Assembly (NCBI RefSeq): GCF_936927845.1
Contig: NZ_CAKZHV010000069.1
Coordinates: 62,001 to 126,000, forward strand
DNA: 64,000 bases
Source of the DNA: an uncultured Sphingomonas sp.
GTDB lineage: Bacteria > Pseudomonadota > Alphaproteobacteria > Sphingomonadales > Sphingomonadaceae
Direction: 5' to 3'
The notes beneath the pieces were generated by a model. That model was not told the origin of the DNA. It ran no database searches and worked only from the letters and a program-made list of their open reading frames with translations. Below are positions 8,053 through 15,978 of the stretch, one piece after another (the first letter of the stretch is position 1; every line of letters begins with the position of its first letter). A program made the position numbers and the translations under genes.

Positions 8053-9471
8053 ATGAAGCCCGATCGTGTTCTCGGTGCCGCGCTGGCGGCGATGCTGCTG
8101 ATGCTGGCGGCGTATGGCGTCGGCAGCGCACCCGCGCTCGCCACGCGGTGGGGCGCGAGTGCGGGCGGATGGGCGCTGTTCGCCGCCTGGCTCGTCGTCG
8201 CCGCGTGGATAGTGACGCATCTGCCGCGCGCGACGGGCAGGGGCGCCTGGATCGCCTTTGCAACCGCCGCCGTCGCGCTCCGCGTCGCGGCCGCTCTCTT
8301 GAGCGACGGGCGCGTCTCGCCGGGCGATCCGCACTGGTACCTCGTGCTCGCGCGCGGTTTGCTGGCCGGTGACGGCCTCGGCCTCGTTGAGCCGTACATG
8401 GGCACGCGCGCGGTGGCGCTGTTCCCGCCCGCTTACCCGCTGTTGCTCGCGGGCTGGGGAGCGATCGCCGGGCTGTCGACCGCGTCGCTGGTGCTGCTTT
8501 CCAGCCTGCTCGATCTCGCCTCCGCCGGTCTGATCGTGCTCATCGCGCGGCGGCTGGGTGCGGCGCGCGCCGGCGTGGCGGCGGCCGGGCTGTTCCTGAT
8601 CTGGCCCGCGCAATTGCTCGACGCGCCGCTCGCGCAGAAGGAGAGCCTCGTCACACTGCTGGCGCTGCTGCTCGCCTATGGCTGGAGCGTGACGAACGGG
8701 CGCGTTCGCCAGGCCGCGCTGCTCGGGCTCGCCTCGGCCGCGCTCGCGCTGACGCAGCCGGGCGACGCGCTGATAGGTGGGTTGTTTGCGCTGCTGCAAT
8801 GGCGGCGGCTGGGAACCGCGCAACTGGTGCGTGCCGGAGCAGCGGCCGCGGGCGTCGCGGCACTCGCGATGCTGCCGTGGTGGTGGCGCAACTACGACCT
8901 GCTCGGCGCCTTCGTGCCGCTGACCAGCGCGAGCGGCTACAGTCTGTGGATCGGCAACAACCCGGCGGCGACAGGCACGTGGATGCCGCCGCCCGCGGCG
9001 CTGTACGGCCTGCCCGAGCTCGCCTTCTCGCATGCCGCGGGGCGGATCGCACTCGAGTGGATCGCGGCCCACCCGGCCGAGGCGGCGCGGCTGACGGTGG
9101 CGAAGTTCGTGCGCGCGATGGGGCTCGCCGACGCGGGGCTGGTGCGGCTCGCCGCGATGCGCCCGGCGGTGACGGCGCCGCTCACCGCATTGCTGCTGCC
9201 GCTCGTGCAAGGCACACACGTCCTGCTGCTTGCGCTGTCCTCGGCAGCGACCTTCCGCTTGCATGGGGAGCGCGCGACGCGGCTGCTGGCGGCGTGCTTC
9301 GCGCAATTGCTGCTGCTGGGCGTATGGTTCGAGTTCGACGAGCGGCACCGTGCGTTCGTGACGCCTCTCCTGCTGCTCGCGGTCACGATCGCCTATGAGC
9401 ACATCCGCACGCGCGGCAGTGTGCGGATAAAGCGTTCGCCTTTGCGCAACCCTGCGCGAGCGCCTATCTGA
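8053..9471 (+). CDS. ArnT/PMT-like membrane glycosyltransferase (GT-C fold)
   Basis: A 472-residue protein with a dozen or so hydrophobic segments. After the first three helices comes a periplasmic loop with an acidic GDPHWYLVLARGLLAGDGLG segment, the place of the catalytic Asp in GT-C enzymes of the dolichyl-phosphate-mannose/ArnT type. Such enzymes move a sugar from a polyprenyl-phosphate donor to an acceptor at the outer face of the inner membrane. The acceptor cannot be told. The start at 8053 follows the end of nupC by 92 bases; a longer frame upstream is the shadow of nupC. It ends six bases before aguB. Confidence 0.72.
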   Translation: MKPDRVLGAALAAMLLMLAAYGVGSAPALATRWGASAGGWALFAAWLVVAAWIVTHLPRATGRGAWIAFATAAVALRVAAALLSDGRVSPGDPHWYLVLARGLLAGDGLGLVEPYMGTRAVALFPPAYPLLLAGWGAIAGLSTASLVLLSSLLDLASAGLIVLIARRLGAARAGVAAAGLFLIWPAQLLDAPLAQKESLVTLLALLLAYGWSVTNGRVRQAALLGLASAALALTQPGDALIGGLFALLQWRRLGTAQLVRAGAAAAGVAALAMLPWWWRNYDLLGAFVPLTSASGYSLWIGNNPAATGTWMPPPAALYGLPELAFSHAAGRIALEWIAAHPAEAARLTVAKFVRAMGLADAGLVRLAAMRPAVTAPLTALLLPLVQGTHVLLLALSSAATFRLHGERATRLLAACFAQLLLLGVWFEFDERHRAFVTPLLLLAVTIAYEHIRTRGSVRIKRSPLRNPARAPI

Positions 9472-9477
9472 CGCGGC

Positions 9478-10329
9478 ATGACCGAGATCACCGTCGCCGC
9501 ACTCCAGCTCGCTTTCTCCGCCGACATCGACGCCAACATCGCCAAGGTGTCCGACGCCGTACGCGAGGCGCACGGCCGCGGTGCGCAGGTGATCCTGCCG
9601 CCCGAATTGTTCGAGGGCGAATATTTCTGCCGCGTCGAGGACGAGGGGCTGTTCGCGAACGCGGCGCCGGTGGGCGAGCACAAGGCGGTGCTGGCGATGC
9701 AGGCGCTGGCCGAGGCGCTGGGCGTGTGGATCCCGACCAGCTTCTTCGAGGCGGACGGCCCGCACCATTACAACAGCCTGGCGATGATCGGCCCCGACGG
9801 CGAGGTGCAGGGTGTCTATCGCAAGAGCCACATCCCCGATGGTCCGGGGTATGAGGAGAAGTTCTACTTCCGCCCCGGCAACACCGGGTTCAAGGTGTGG
9901 CCGGGCCCGAACCGCACCACGCTGGGCGTCGGCGTCTGCTGGGACCAATGGTATCCCGAGACCGCGCGCGCGATGATGCTGATGGGGGCGGAGCTATTGT
10001 TCTATCCGACCGCGATCGGCAGCGAGCCGCACGACACCAGTCTCGACACCGCGCGGCTGTGGCGGCGCGCGATGGTCGGCCACGCGGTGTCGAACGTCGT
10101 TCCCGTGATTGCCGCCAACCGCGTCGGCACCGAGCACGGCCAGACTTTCTACGGCACCAGCTTCATCACCGACGAGCGCGGCGACATCCTGGCCGAGCTC
10201 GACCGCGAGGAGGAGGGGGTGATCACCGCGACGCTCGACCTCGCGCGCGTCAAGCGCCACCGCGCCGCCTTCGGTTTCTTCCGCGACCGCCGCCCCGAAC
10301 TCTACGGTCGGCTGGTCGCCGATATCTGA
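9478..10329 (+). CDS. aguB: N-carbamoylputrescine amidase
   Basis: A 283-residue nitrilase-superfamily enzyme with the full catalytic triad: Glu43 (PPELFEGEYF), Lys116 (YRKSHIPDGPGY) and Cys154 (GVCWDQWYPE). The DGPGYEEKFYF and GVCWDQWYPE signatures are those of AguB, which hydrolyses N-carbamoylputrescine to putrescine, CO2 and ammonia in the arginine-decarboxylase/agmatine route. No agmatine deiminase (aguA) lies beside it in this window. Confidence 0.9.
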   Translation: MTEITVAALQLAFSADIDANIAKVSDAVREAHGRGAQVILPPELFEGEYFCRVEDEGLFANAAPVGEHKAVLAMQALAEALGVWIPTSFFEADGPHHYNSLAMIGPDGEVQGVYRKSHIPDGPGYEEKFYFRPGNTGFKVWPGPNRTTLGVGVCWDQWYPETARAMMLMGAELLFYPTAIGSEPHDTSLDTARLWRRAMVGHAVSNVVPVIAANRVGTEHGQTFYGTSFITDERGDILAELDREEEGVITATLDLARVKRHRAAFGFFRDRRPELYGRLVADI

Positions 10330-10347
10330 TCGGTCAGCGTTTCCGCC

Positions 10348-10581
10348 TCAGCGCTTCCGGGCGCCGATGTCCTCGCGCACCTTGACCGGGCGCGAGCAGC
10401 CGTTCTCGCTGCGAAGCACGGTCAGCACCGCGTCGGCGTTCGGTTCCTGACCGAGCGGGTGGATGCTGCCCTTGCGCTTCGCCGCGATCAGGCGCGTCTG
10501 CGTGTCCTGGCACACGGGTTTGGCGTCCGGCGTCCCGGCGGGTGCGGCGCCGGCCAGGGCGACGAGCAGAAGAAGCGACAT
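10348..10581 (-). CDS. Small secreted protein of unknown function
   Basis: A 77-residue product with an N-terminal hydrophobic stretch (MSLLLLVALAGAAPAG), consistent with a short signal peptide, and a mature part of about 60 residues with two Cys (in PVCQDT and ENGCSR) that may form a disulfide. The mature part is basic and hydrophilic. I recognise no family. It lies tail-to-tail with aguB and downstream of the uracil-DNA glycosylase gene. Coding reality is likely but not certain. Confidence 0.55.
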   Translation of the reverse strand: MSLLLLVALAGAAPAGTPDAKPVCQDTQTRLIAAKRKGSIHPLGQEPNADAVLTVLRSENGCSRPVKVREDIGARKR

Positions 10582-10616
10582 GGTCGAAATCTCCGTTCAA
10601 TGACGGCGCGACCCTA

Positions 10617-11291
10617 TCATGGTGCGGTCCGCTCGCGTAGCTCCAGCGCGCGCGCGAACACCGCCTCGAACATGTCCGTCGTCAATCGCCCGGTGTTCTG
10701 GTTGTAGCGCGAGCAGTGATAGCTATCGAGCAGGATGCGCCCATCGGGCATCTCGTGCTCGGCCAGATGGCCGAACTTCGCCTTGGGCAAGCGCCCGCCG
10801 AGCATCTTCACCGCCGACTGGTGCGCGATCTGCCCCAGCGCCACGAAGACGCGGACGTTGGGCAGCACCGCTGCCTGCCCCTCCAGGAAGGTGCGGCAGG
10901 TGCGGATCTCCTCGGGCGTGGGCTTGTTCTCGGGCGGCAGGCATTTCACCGCGTTGATGATGATGGCGCCGTCGAGCGCCAGCGTATCGTCCGCGCGCGC
11001 CTCGAAAGTGCCGCGTGCGAGGCCGTATTTGCCGAGCGTGTTGAACAGCAGTTCGCCCGCGTAATCACCGGTGAAGGGGCGGCCGGTGCGGTTGGCGCCG
11101 TGCTTGCCGGGGGCGAGACCGATGATCGCGAGCCACGCGTTCGGATCACCGAAGGCGTTGACCGGCGCGTTCCACCAATCGGGATATTCGACGCGCAAGG
11201 CTTCGCGGAACGCAACCAGCCGCGGGCAGCGCGGGCAGTCGCGCGGCGGTTCGGTCTCGGGAATGGGGGAGGGTGCGAAATACATGGCCAT
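10617..11291 (-). CDS. Uracil-DNA glycosylase, family 5-like (FeS)
   Basis: A 224-residue glycosylase of the UDG superfamily. Motif 1 is GLAPGKHGANRTGRPFTGD (58-76), characteristic of UDGb (family 5) enzymes. The C-terminal motif around His192 is DSYHCSRYNQNTG. Cys19, Cys22, Cys117 and Cys132 fit the four ligands of a 4Fe-4S cluster. It removes uracil and other deaminated bases from DNA. The start was placed at the ATG at 11291; a longer in-frame extension would overlap folK on the other strand and lacks conservation. It is divergent from folK with a 17-base gap. Confidence 0.88.
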   Translation of the reverse strand: MAMYFAPSPIPETEPPRDCPRCPRLVAFREALRVEYPDWWNAPVNAFGDPNAWLAIIGLAPGKHGANRTGRPFTGDYAGELLFNTLGKYGLARGTFEARADDTLALDGAIIINAVKCLPPENKPTPEEIRTCRTFLEGQAAVLPNVRVFVALGQIAHQSAVKMLGGRLPKAKFGHLAEHEMPDGRILLDSYHCSRYNQNTGRLTTDMFEAVFARALELRERTAP

Positions 11292-11308
11292 GCGATAGGC
11301 GCATCTCC

Positions 11309-11806
11309 ATGCGTCGCTCAACCTACCTCGTCGCGGTCGGATCGAACCGCGTCGGTCGCCATGGCCGTCCGCGGGATGAGGTCGCCGCCGCGCTGCGGCT
11401 GCTGGGTGGGCGAGCATCCCCGATCATCGCCAGTGCACCGCTCGGCCCCTCGACGCGCACCTTCGCCAATGCCGCGGTGCTGATCGAGAGTGACGAAGCG
11501 CCCGCCGAATTGCTCAAACGGTTGAAGCGGATCGAGCGGGCGTTCGGTCGCCGCACCGGTCGCCGCTGGGGGGCGCGGGTGATCGACCTCGACATCATCC
11601 TGTGGTCGGGCGGGCGCATCGCCACGCCGACGCTCACCGTGCCGCACCGCGCCTTTCGCGTGCGCAGCTTCGTGCTGGCGCCCGCGCTGGCGATCGCGCC
11701 GGCGTGGCGCGATCCCGTGACGGGTCGCAGCGTCCGCCAGCTTCACACCCGGTTGACCGCGCGCCGCCCCGCCCCTAGGTCGCGCGAACACTGTTGGGGT
11801 CCGTAG
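11309..11806 (+). CDS. folK: 2-amino-4-hydroxy-6-hydroxymethyldihydropteridine pyrophosphokinase (HPPK)
   Basis: A 165-residue HPPK. The signature RRWGARVIDLDIIL (85-98) holds the Mg-binding Asp93 and Asp95, and the N-terminal YLVAVGSNRVGR and the FANAAVLIES segments fit the family. It transfers pyrophosphate from ATP to hydroxymethyl-dihydropterin in folate synthesis. The last codons and the TAG stop (11804-11806) lie inside the following tRNA gene, so the two genes overlap by ten bases. The C-terminal tail after about residue 150 is therefore dictated by the tRNA acceptor sequence. Confidence 0.9.
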   Translation: MRRSTYLVAVGSNRVGRHGRPRDEVAAALRLLGGRASPIIASAPLGPSTRTFANAAVLIESDEAPAELLKRLKRIERAFGRRTGRRWGARVIDLDIILWSGGRIATPTLTVPHRAFRVRSFVLAPALAIAPAWRDPVTGRSVRQLHTRLTARRPAPRSREHCWGP

Positions 11807-11872
11807 CTCAGTCGGTAGAGCAAGCGACTTTTAATCGAGAGGTCCCGGGTTCGAGCCCCGGCGGACCCACCA
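11797..11872 (+). tRNA. tRNA-Lys (anticodon TTT)
   Basis: A 76-base tRNA with encoded CCA. The acceptor arms GGGTCCG and CGGACCC pair fully. The D-arm region GTAGCTCAGTCGGTAGAGC, the anticodon loop CTTTTAA and the T-arm GTTCGAGCC are all canonical. The first ten bases overlap the 3' end of folK. Confidence 0.97.
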
Positions 11873-11881
11873 GTGTTCCCT

Positions 11882-13222
11882 TTAACGCCCGAACGCGGTT
11901 GCCTCGAAGCGGATCGGTGCGCCCTGCGCCCGATCGCCGAGCTGGTCCTCCCACATGGCGACCTGCCCGCGCACGATCGTGCCGATCGGCTTGCCGGTCA
12001 GCTCCATCCCCGTGAACGGCGACCAGCCACTGCGCGAGGCGAGCCACTTGTCCTCGATCGTCCAGCGCTTTTTCAGGTCCACCACTGTGAAATCGGCATC
12101 GTACCCCGCGACGATCCGGCCCTTGCCGACTATGCCGAAGATGCGCTGCGCGCCTGCACTGGTCAGCTCGATCACGCGCTGGAGCGTCAGGCGACCGTTG
12201 GCGGCATGGTCGAGCAGCAGCGGCAGCAGCGTCTGCACGCCGGGCATGCCGCTGGGGCTGGCGGGGTAGGGCTTGGATTTCTCCTCCAGCGTGTGTGGCG
12301 CGTGGTCGGAGCCGATCACGTCGGGCACACCCTGGTTGAGCCAGTGCCACAGCCCGGCGCGGTGCGCGCCGGAACGGATCGGCGGGTTCATCTGCGCCAG
12401 CGTGCCGAGCCGCGGATAGGCTTCCTCGCCCGCCAGCGTCAGGTGCTGCGGCGTCACCTCGCAGGTGGCGATATCCTTGTTCTGGCCGAGCAGCTCCAGC
12501 TCCGCCGGCGTGGTGACGTGGAGCACGTGGATGCGCCGCCCGGCCGCGCGCGCAAGACCCAGGATGCGGCGCGTGGCGAGGATCGCGCTCTCGTCGTCGC
12601 GCCAGACGGGGTGCGACGAGGCGTCGCCGGTCACGCGCTCATTCTCGCGCGCGTTCATCCGGTCCTCGTCCTCGGCGTGGATCGCGACGCGGCGCGTGCC
12701 GTGGGCGAGCACCTGCGCCAGCGTCGCGTCGTCGCTGACCAAGAGGTCGCCGGTCGACGCGCCCATGAAGATCTTGACCCCCGCGGTGCCCGGCATCCGT
12801 TCCAGCTCGGCGAGAGCGGCCGGGTTGTGGTGCGTCGCGCCGACGTAGAAGGCGTGGTCGCACCACATCCGGTCCTTGGCGCGCGCGAGCTTGTCCGCGA
12901 TCGCCTCCGCGCTGTCGGTGTTGGGCTTGGTGTTGGGCATCTCGAACACGCCCGTCACGCCGCCCATGACGGCCGCGACGCTGCCGCTCTCCAGATCCTC
13001 CTTGTGGACCAGACCGGGTTCGCGGAAGTGGACCTGCGTGTCGATCACGCCCGGCAATATGTCGAGCCCGGTGCAGTCGATCGTCCGGCCCGCGTCGCCC
13101 GCTTGGCCGCCAGCGTTGCCGATCGCGACGATCCGCCCGCCGCTCACCGCGACATCGGCCTGCACGGGACCACCCGGCGTGTGGACGGTGCCGCCCGTCA
13201 GTTTCAGGTCACAGGTCGCCAT
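11882..13222 (-). CDS. pyrC: Dihydroorotase-like cyclic amidohydrolase (class I)
   Basis: A 446-residue member of the dihydroorotase/allantoinase family. Visible active-site segments: GVIDTQVHFREPG (59-70), VKIFMGASTGD with the expected carboxylated Lys, HAEDEDR, HVLHVTTP and GSDHAPHTLEEK. In standard dihydroorotases the first segment is DxHVHxR; here the first His is Gln63, which I believe is common in an alphaproteobacterial subgroup but should alter metal binding. The probable reaction is ring closure of carbamoyl-aspartate in pyrimidine synthesis; a hydantoinase or allantoinase role is the alternative. The start at 13222 (MATCDLKL) was chosen because upstream residues lack conservation and overlap the divergent ygfZ. 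Confidence 0.82.
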   Translation of the reverse strand: MATCDLKLTGGTVHTPGGPVQADVAVSGGRIVAIGNAGGQAGDAGRTIDCTGLDILPGVIDTQVHFREPGLVHKEDLESGSVAAVMGGVTGVFEMPNTKPNTDSAEAIADKLARAKDRMWCDHAFYVGATHHNPAALAELERMPGTAGVKIFMGASTGDLLVSDDATLAQVLAHGTRRVAIHAEDEDRMNARENERVTGDASSHPVWRDDESAILATRRILGLARAAGRRIHVLHVTTPAELELLGQNKDIATCEVTPQHLTLAGEEAYPRLGTLAQMNPPIRSGAHRAGLWHWLNQGVPDVIGSDHAPHTLEEKSKPYPASPSGMPGVQTLLPLLLDHAANGRLTLQRVIELTSAGAQRIFGIVGKGRIVAGYDADFTVVDLKKRWTIEDKWLASRSGWSPFTGMELTGKPIGTIVRGQVAMWEDQLGDRAQGAPIRFEATAFGR

Positions 13223-13266
13223 CGCCAGCCCTTTCGTCGCGTGATGCGCCCTCCTAACTTGGGTGC

Positions 13267-13986
13267 ATGAGCGATGCCACCCCGACGACCCCGCAACCCG
13301 GCACGACATTGACCGACCGCGCGATCCTGCGCGTCTCTGGCGAGGATGCGGCAGGGTTCCTGCAAGGACTGGTCACCAACGACACCGCGCGATTGCCGGC
13401 CTATGCCGCGCTCTTGACGCCGCAGGGCAAGGCGTTGTTCGACTTCATCATGTGGGCGGACGGCGACGACGTGCTGCTCGACGTCGAGGCGACCCAGGCC
13501 GACGCGCTCGCCCGCCGGCTGTCGATCTACCGCCTGCGCCGCGCTCTCACGATCGCGCGCGACGACGGGCTGGCGGTGCATTGGTCGCGCGGGCCGGTCG
13601 AGGGTGCCACGCCCGACCCGCGGCTTCCCGCGCTCGGCTACCGCTGGATCGCGCCGCCGGGCGCGCCGGCTAAGGGCTGGCACGCGCACCGCCTGTCGCT
13701 CGGCGTGACGGAAGGGTTGGCCGAACTCGGCTCGGGCGAGACGCTGTGGCTGGAAGCGAACGCGCGCGAGCTGAACGGCGTCAGCTTCACCAAGGGTTGT
13801 TACGTCGGACAGGAGAATACCGCGCGGATGCACCACCGCAGCAAGGTCAATCGCCGCCTTGCGGTGGCGCCCGACGACGCGGCCGATCCGAAGCGGCGCG
13901 TGGGTTACGCGGACCTGGGCGTGATGGTGACGGTACGCCGCGCGGAGGAACTGGGTGACGGCGTCGTGCCGCCACCCGCAAACTAA
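13267..13986 (+). CDS. ygfZ: YgfZ/CAF17-type folate-binding Fe-S cluster protein
   Basis: A 239-residue protein related to glycine-cleavage T-proteins. The diagnostic motif KGCYVGQE (from Lys176, with Cys178) is intact. YgfZ proteins bind tetrahydrofolate and help assemble or repair certain Fe-S enzymes such as MiaB. It is shorter than the E. coli protein, as usual in alphaproteobacteria. It is divergent from the dihydroorotase-like gene with only 44 bases between start codons, so the two promoters must overlap or be very compact. Confidence 0.87.
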   Translation: MSDATPTTPQPGTTLTDRAILRVSGEDAAGFLQGLVTNDTARLPAYAALLTPQGKALFDFIMWADGDDVLLDVEATQADALARRLSIYRLRRALTIARDDGLAVHWSRGPVEGATPDPRLPALGYRWIAPPGAPAKGWHAHRLSLGVTEGLAELGSGETLWLEANARELNGVSFTKGCYVGQENTARMHHRSKVNRRLAVAPDDAADPKRRVGYADLGVMVTVRRAEELGDGVVPPPAN

Positions 13987-13993
13987 TCGCCCT

Positions 13994-14076
13994 CGTCGCC
14001 CCGGACTTGATCCGGGGTCACGCTGCCTTCGCCGGTCGGAGAAGAAGCGGGATCCCGGATCAAGTACGGGACGACG
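13994..14076. repeat. Dispersed palindromic repeat (REP-like), copy 1
   Basis: About 83 bases with two inverted arms: CCCCGGACTTGATCCGGGG on the left and GATCCCGGATCAAGTACGGG on the right, separated by a variable spacer. The same element occurs at 32469, 46346 and 63967. Here it fills the gap between convergent ygfZ and the glycosidase-like gene, where it may also act as a terminator. Confidence 0.85.
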
Positions 14077-14085
14077 GAGATGCGT

Positions 14086-15009
14086 TCACGCCGCGACCGG
14101 CTCCGCCTTCGGCGCCGCCACCTTGGGCGCGTAGCGCTCGATCATCTGCGCGCAGAAATCGGCGAATGCCTGCGGCTCGCGCGCCGCACTGGTGTGGTGC
14201 GGCTGGATGCCGAGATGTTCGGGCGTGAAGCAGAAGGTGACGGTGGTGTCGAAATCCTGCAGCGCCTCCATCTGCCGGTCGAACCAGCCGATCGCGTCGG
14301 GGCGGAAGCTGTCGGCCCAGGACAATCCGGTGCGCAGCTTCTTCGTGCCGAGCCGCTTCATCCACTCGACCGCGTCATCGAGCCGCGGGTCGTGATAGTG
14401 GAACCACTGCATCAGCCCCATCTCGCTCGCGACCTTGGCATAAGAGTCGAGCGACGGCTTGGGCGTCCCGTCGGCGCGGATCAGCCCCATGTAGAAATGG
14501 CGGTAATAGCTCGACCCCTCCGCCTCGCGGTGGCGCGTCGTCGCACCCCATTCCTGCGGCAGGTCGAACAACGAATACCAATAGATGCGCGGCACGCGAC
14601 CGATCAGCAGCTCAGCGGTCTTCTCGACCCCGAACACCTGCACTTCCTCCGCGCCGAACGATCCGACACCGACCTCGGTCACCCAGACGGGCTTGTCGGT
14701 CACGGCCTCGATCTCGGCGATCTTGTTCGGCCATTCGTGGATCGACCACAGGTTCCAGTCGAGCGGGAAGCCGTGGACCGCCAGCACGTCGACGGCATCC
14801 AGACAGCCGTGGCCCTCCAGACGCTTCACCCACATCGGGTCGATCGGCGACATGCCGCCCAGCACGCGCGTCACGTCCGGGTTGACCGCATGGATCGCAG
14901 CACCGGTGCGGCTGACCGTGTCGGCGAACTTCGACCAGTCGGGGTCGACTTCCGGATCCCAGTGCGACTTGTTGTTCGGCTCGTTCCAGATCATCGCCGC
15001 TTCGATCAC
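14086..15009 (-). CDS. GH-A clan glycosidase-like (beta-xylosidase/GH39-like) protein with permuted motif order
   Basis: A 307-residue soluble protein without signal peptide. It starts with GTG in a GTGA overlap with the methyltransferase stop, so translation is probably coupled. The acid/base motif IWNEPN is at the very N-terminus (Glu10) and the nucleophile-like motif VTEVGVGS carries Glu112. Residues after about 200 (WFHYHDPRLDDAVEWMKRLG, then LRTGLSWAD, TVTFCFTP and FADFCAQMIERYA) resemble the first three beta-alpha units that normally precede the NEP motif. The barrel therefore appears circularly permuted. Homologous short proteins are often annotated beta-xylosidase. It could hydrolyse, transfer or merely bind a glycoside made by the adjoining island. 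Confidence 0.7.
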   Translation of the reverse strand: MIEAAMIWNEPNNKSHWDPEVDPDWSKFADTVSRTGAAIHAVNPDVTRVLGGMSPIDPMWVKRLEGHGCLDAVDVLAVHGFPLDWNLWSIHEWPNKIAEIEAVTDKPVWVTEVGVGSFGAEEVQVFGVEKTAELLIGRVPRIYWYSLFDLPQEWGATTRHREAEGSSYYRHFYMGLIRADGTPKPSLDSYAKVASEMGLMQWFHYHDPRLDDAVEWMKRLGTKKLRTGLSWADSFRPDAIGWFDRQMEALQDFDTTVTFCFTPEHLGIQPHHTSAAREPQAFADFCAQMIERYAPKVAAPKAEPVAA

Positions 15010-15851
15010 GCGTTCACCCCCGTTTGATTCTTGGCTGTCTCGTTCTTGTCGCCCTTGGCCGGGTACACCGCGGCCGGACCAAATTGCGCATAGGGCACGT
15101 CGGTGACGCGGCAAAGGAAGACGTCGTCCTGCGGGCTCTCGACCACCTCGAACCCCGCGGCGCGCAGCATCGCCATCGAACCCGCACGGTTGGGCGCCCA
15201 CCAGTTGGTCCAGTCGCCCGCGAATTTGCGTTCGATGAAGTGCATCTTCGGGTATCCGGGCTCGTCGAAGTACGGCGGCGGGGTGTAGCTGTCGGGCAGG
15301 AAAAAGGGGTGGTCCTCGGGCACGTCGGCGACCTCGGTCGATCCCTGCTGCATCGTCTGGAACAGCATCAGGTCGCGCGCGACATGTTCGCGGATCAGGT
15401 CGAGTGCCAGCAGCGGGTGGCGCAAATGGTAGAGCACGCCCATGAAGATCACGAGGTCGAAGCGCTCGCCCAGCTTCGCGACGTCGTACACCGATAGGTT
15501 ACGGAACTCGACCGAATCCTGAAATCCCAGCGCGCGCGCCGCGACGCGGGCCTGCGCCAGGTAGCGCTCGTCCGAATCGATCCCGACGACGCGTGCCGCC
15601 CCGCGCCGCTTCATCTCCATCGAGTAGAAGCCCGCGTTGCAGCCGATGTCGAGCACGGTCTTGCCGGTCAGGTCGTCGGGCACGCAGTCGCGGAACATCG
15701 CGAACTTGAAATTGGGATAATCGCCCAGGAAATGCTCGGGCGCGGTGTGGAGCCCGGCGCCCAGGTCGATGTTGTGGAACCATGGCGCGAGCGCGCGCAC
15801 CTCCTCGCGCAATGCGTCACGCGTGTCCGCGCGTTCCCCGGTGTCGCTCAT
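15006..15851 (-). CDS. SAM-dependent methyltransferase, TIGR04290-like family
   Basis: A 281-residue class I methyltransferase. The SAM-binding motif is VLDIGCNAGFYS (66-77), followed by the acidic GIDSDERYL and the LVIFMGVLYHLRHP segment, giving a CmoB-like core. I recall this as the TIGR04290 (Rta_06860) family, which sits in glycan clusters; this is from memory. The start at 15851 has a strong AAAGGGGG ribosome site, and a perfect EcfG-type promoter lies 27-51 bases upstream. It is the first gene of a two-gene operon with the glycosidase-like protein. The likely target is a sugar or sugar-linked precursor made by the island. Confidence 0.83.
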   Translation of the reverse strand: MSDTGERADTRDALREEVRALAPWFHNIDLGAGLHTAPEHFLGDYPNFKFAMFRDCVPDDLTGKTVLDIGCNAGFYSMEMKRRGAARVVGIDSDERYLAQARVAARALGFQDSVEFRNLSVYDVAKLGERFDLVIFMGVLYHLRHPLLALDLIREHVARDLMLFQTMQQGSTEVADVPEDHPFFLPDSYTPPPYFDEPGYPKMHFIERKFAGDWTNWWAPNRAGSMAMLRAAGFEVVESPQDDVFLCRVTDVPYAQFGPAAVYPAKGDKNETAKNQTGVNA

Positions 15852-15877
15852 TCGTCCCCCTTTGCAATCGTTACGCC

Positions 15878-15902
15878 AACGATCCTGCCACAGCGCCGTT
15901 CC
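15878..15902 (-). promoter_or_regulatory. EcfG-type (general stress sigma factor) promoter for the methyltransferase operon
   Basis: Read on the minus strand: GGAAC (15902-15898), a 16-base spacer, then CGTT (15881-15878). This matches the alphaproteobacterial EcfG consensus GGAAC-N16/17-CGTT exactly. The predicted transcription start, about 15871, leaves a leader of about 20 bases that contains the ribosome site of the methyltransferase. Confidence 0.75.
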
Positions 15903-15978
15903 GGGCTGCCAGCAACAAAGCTGCATTACGCCTCCGCAACGATGGAACCAGCGTGCTTCGTCAAGGATTTGCACCGGG

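Noticed and set aside
7957..9948. A 663-codon open frame on the minus strand opposite the GT-C and aguB genes
   Set aside because: Arg/Gln/His-rich composition and no domain, and it lies antisense to two well-supported genes; such frames arise from G+C-rich codon bias.
15944..15968. GGAACC just before the GT9-like gene on the plus strand
   Set aside because: There is no CGTT-like element at 16 or 17 bases; the perfect site nearby reads on the other strand.
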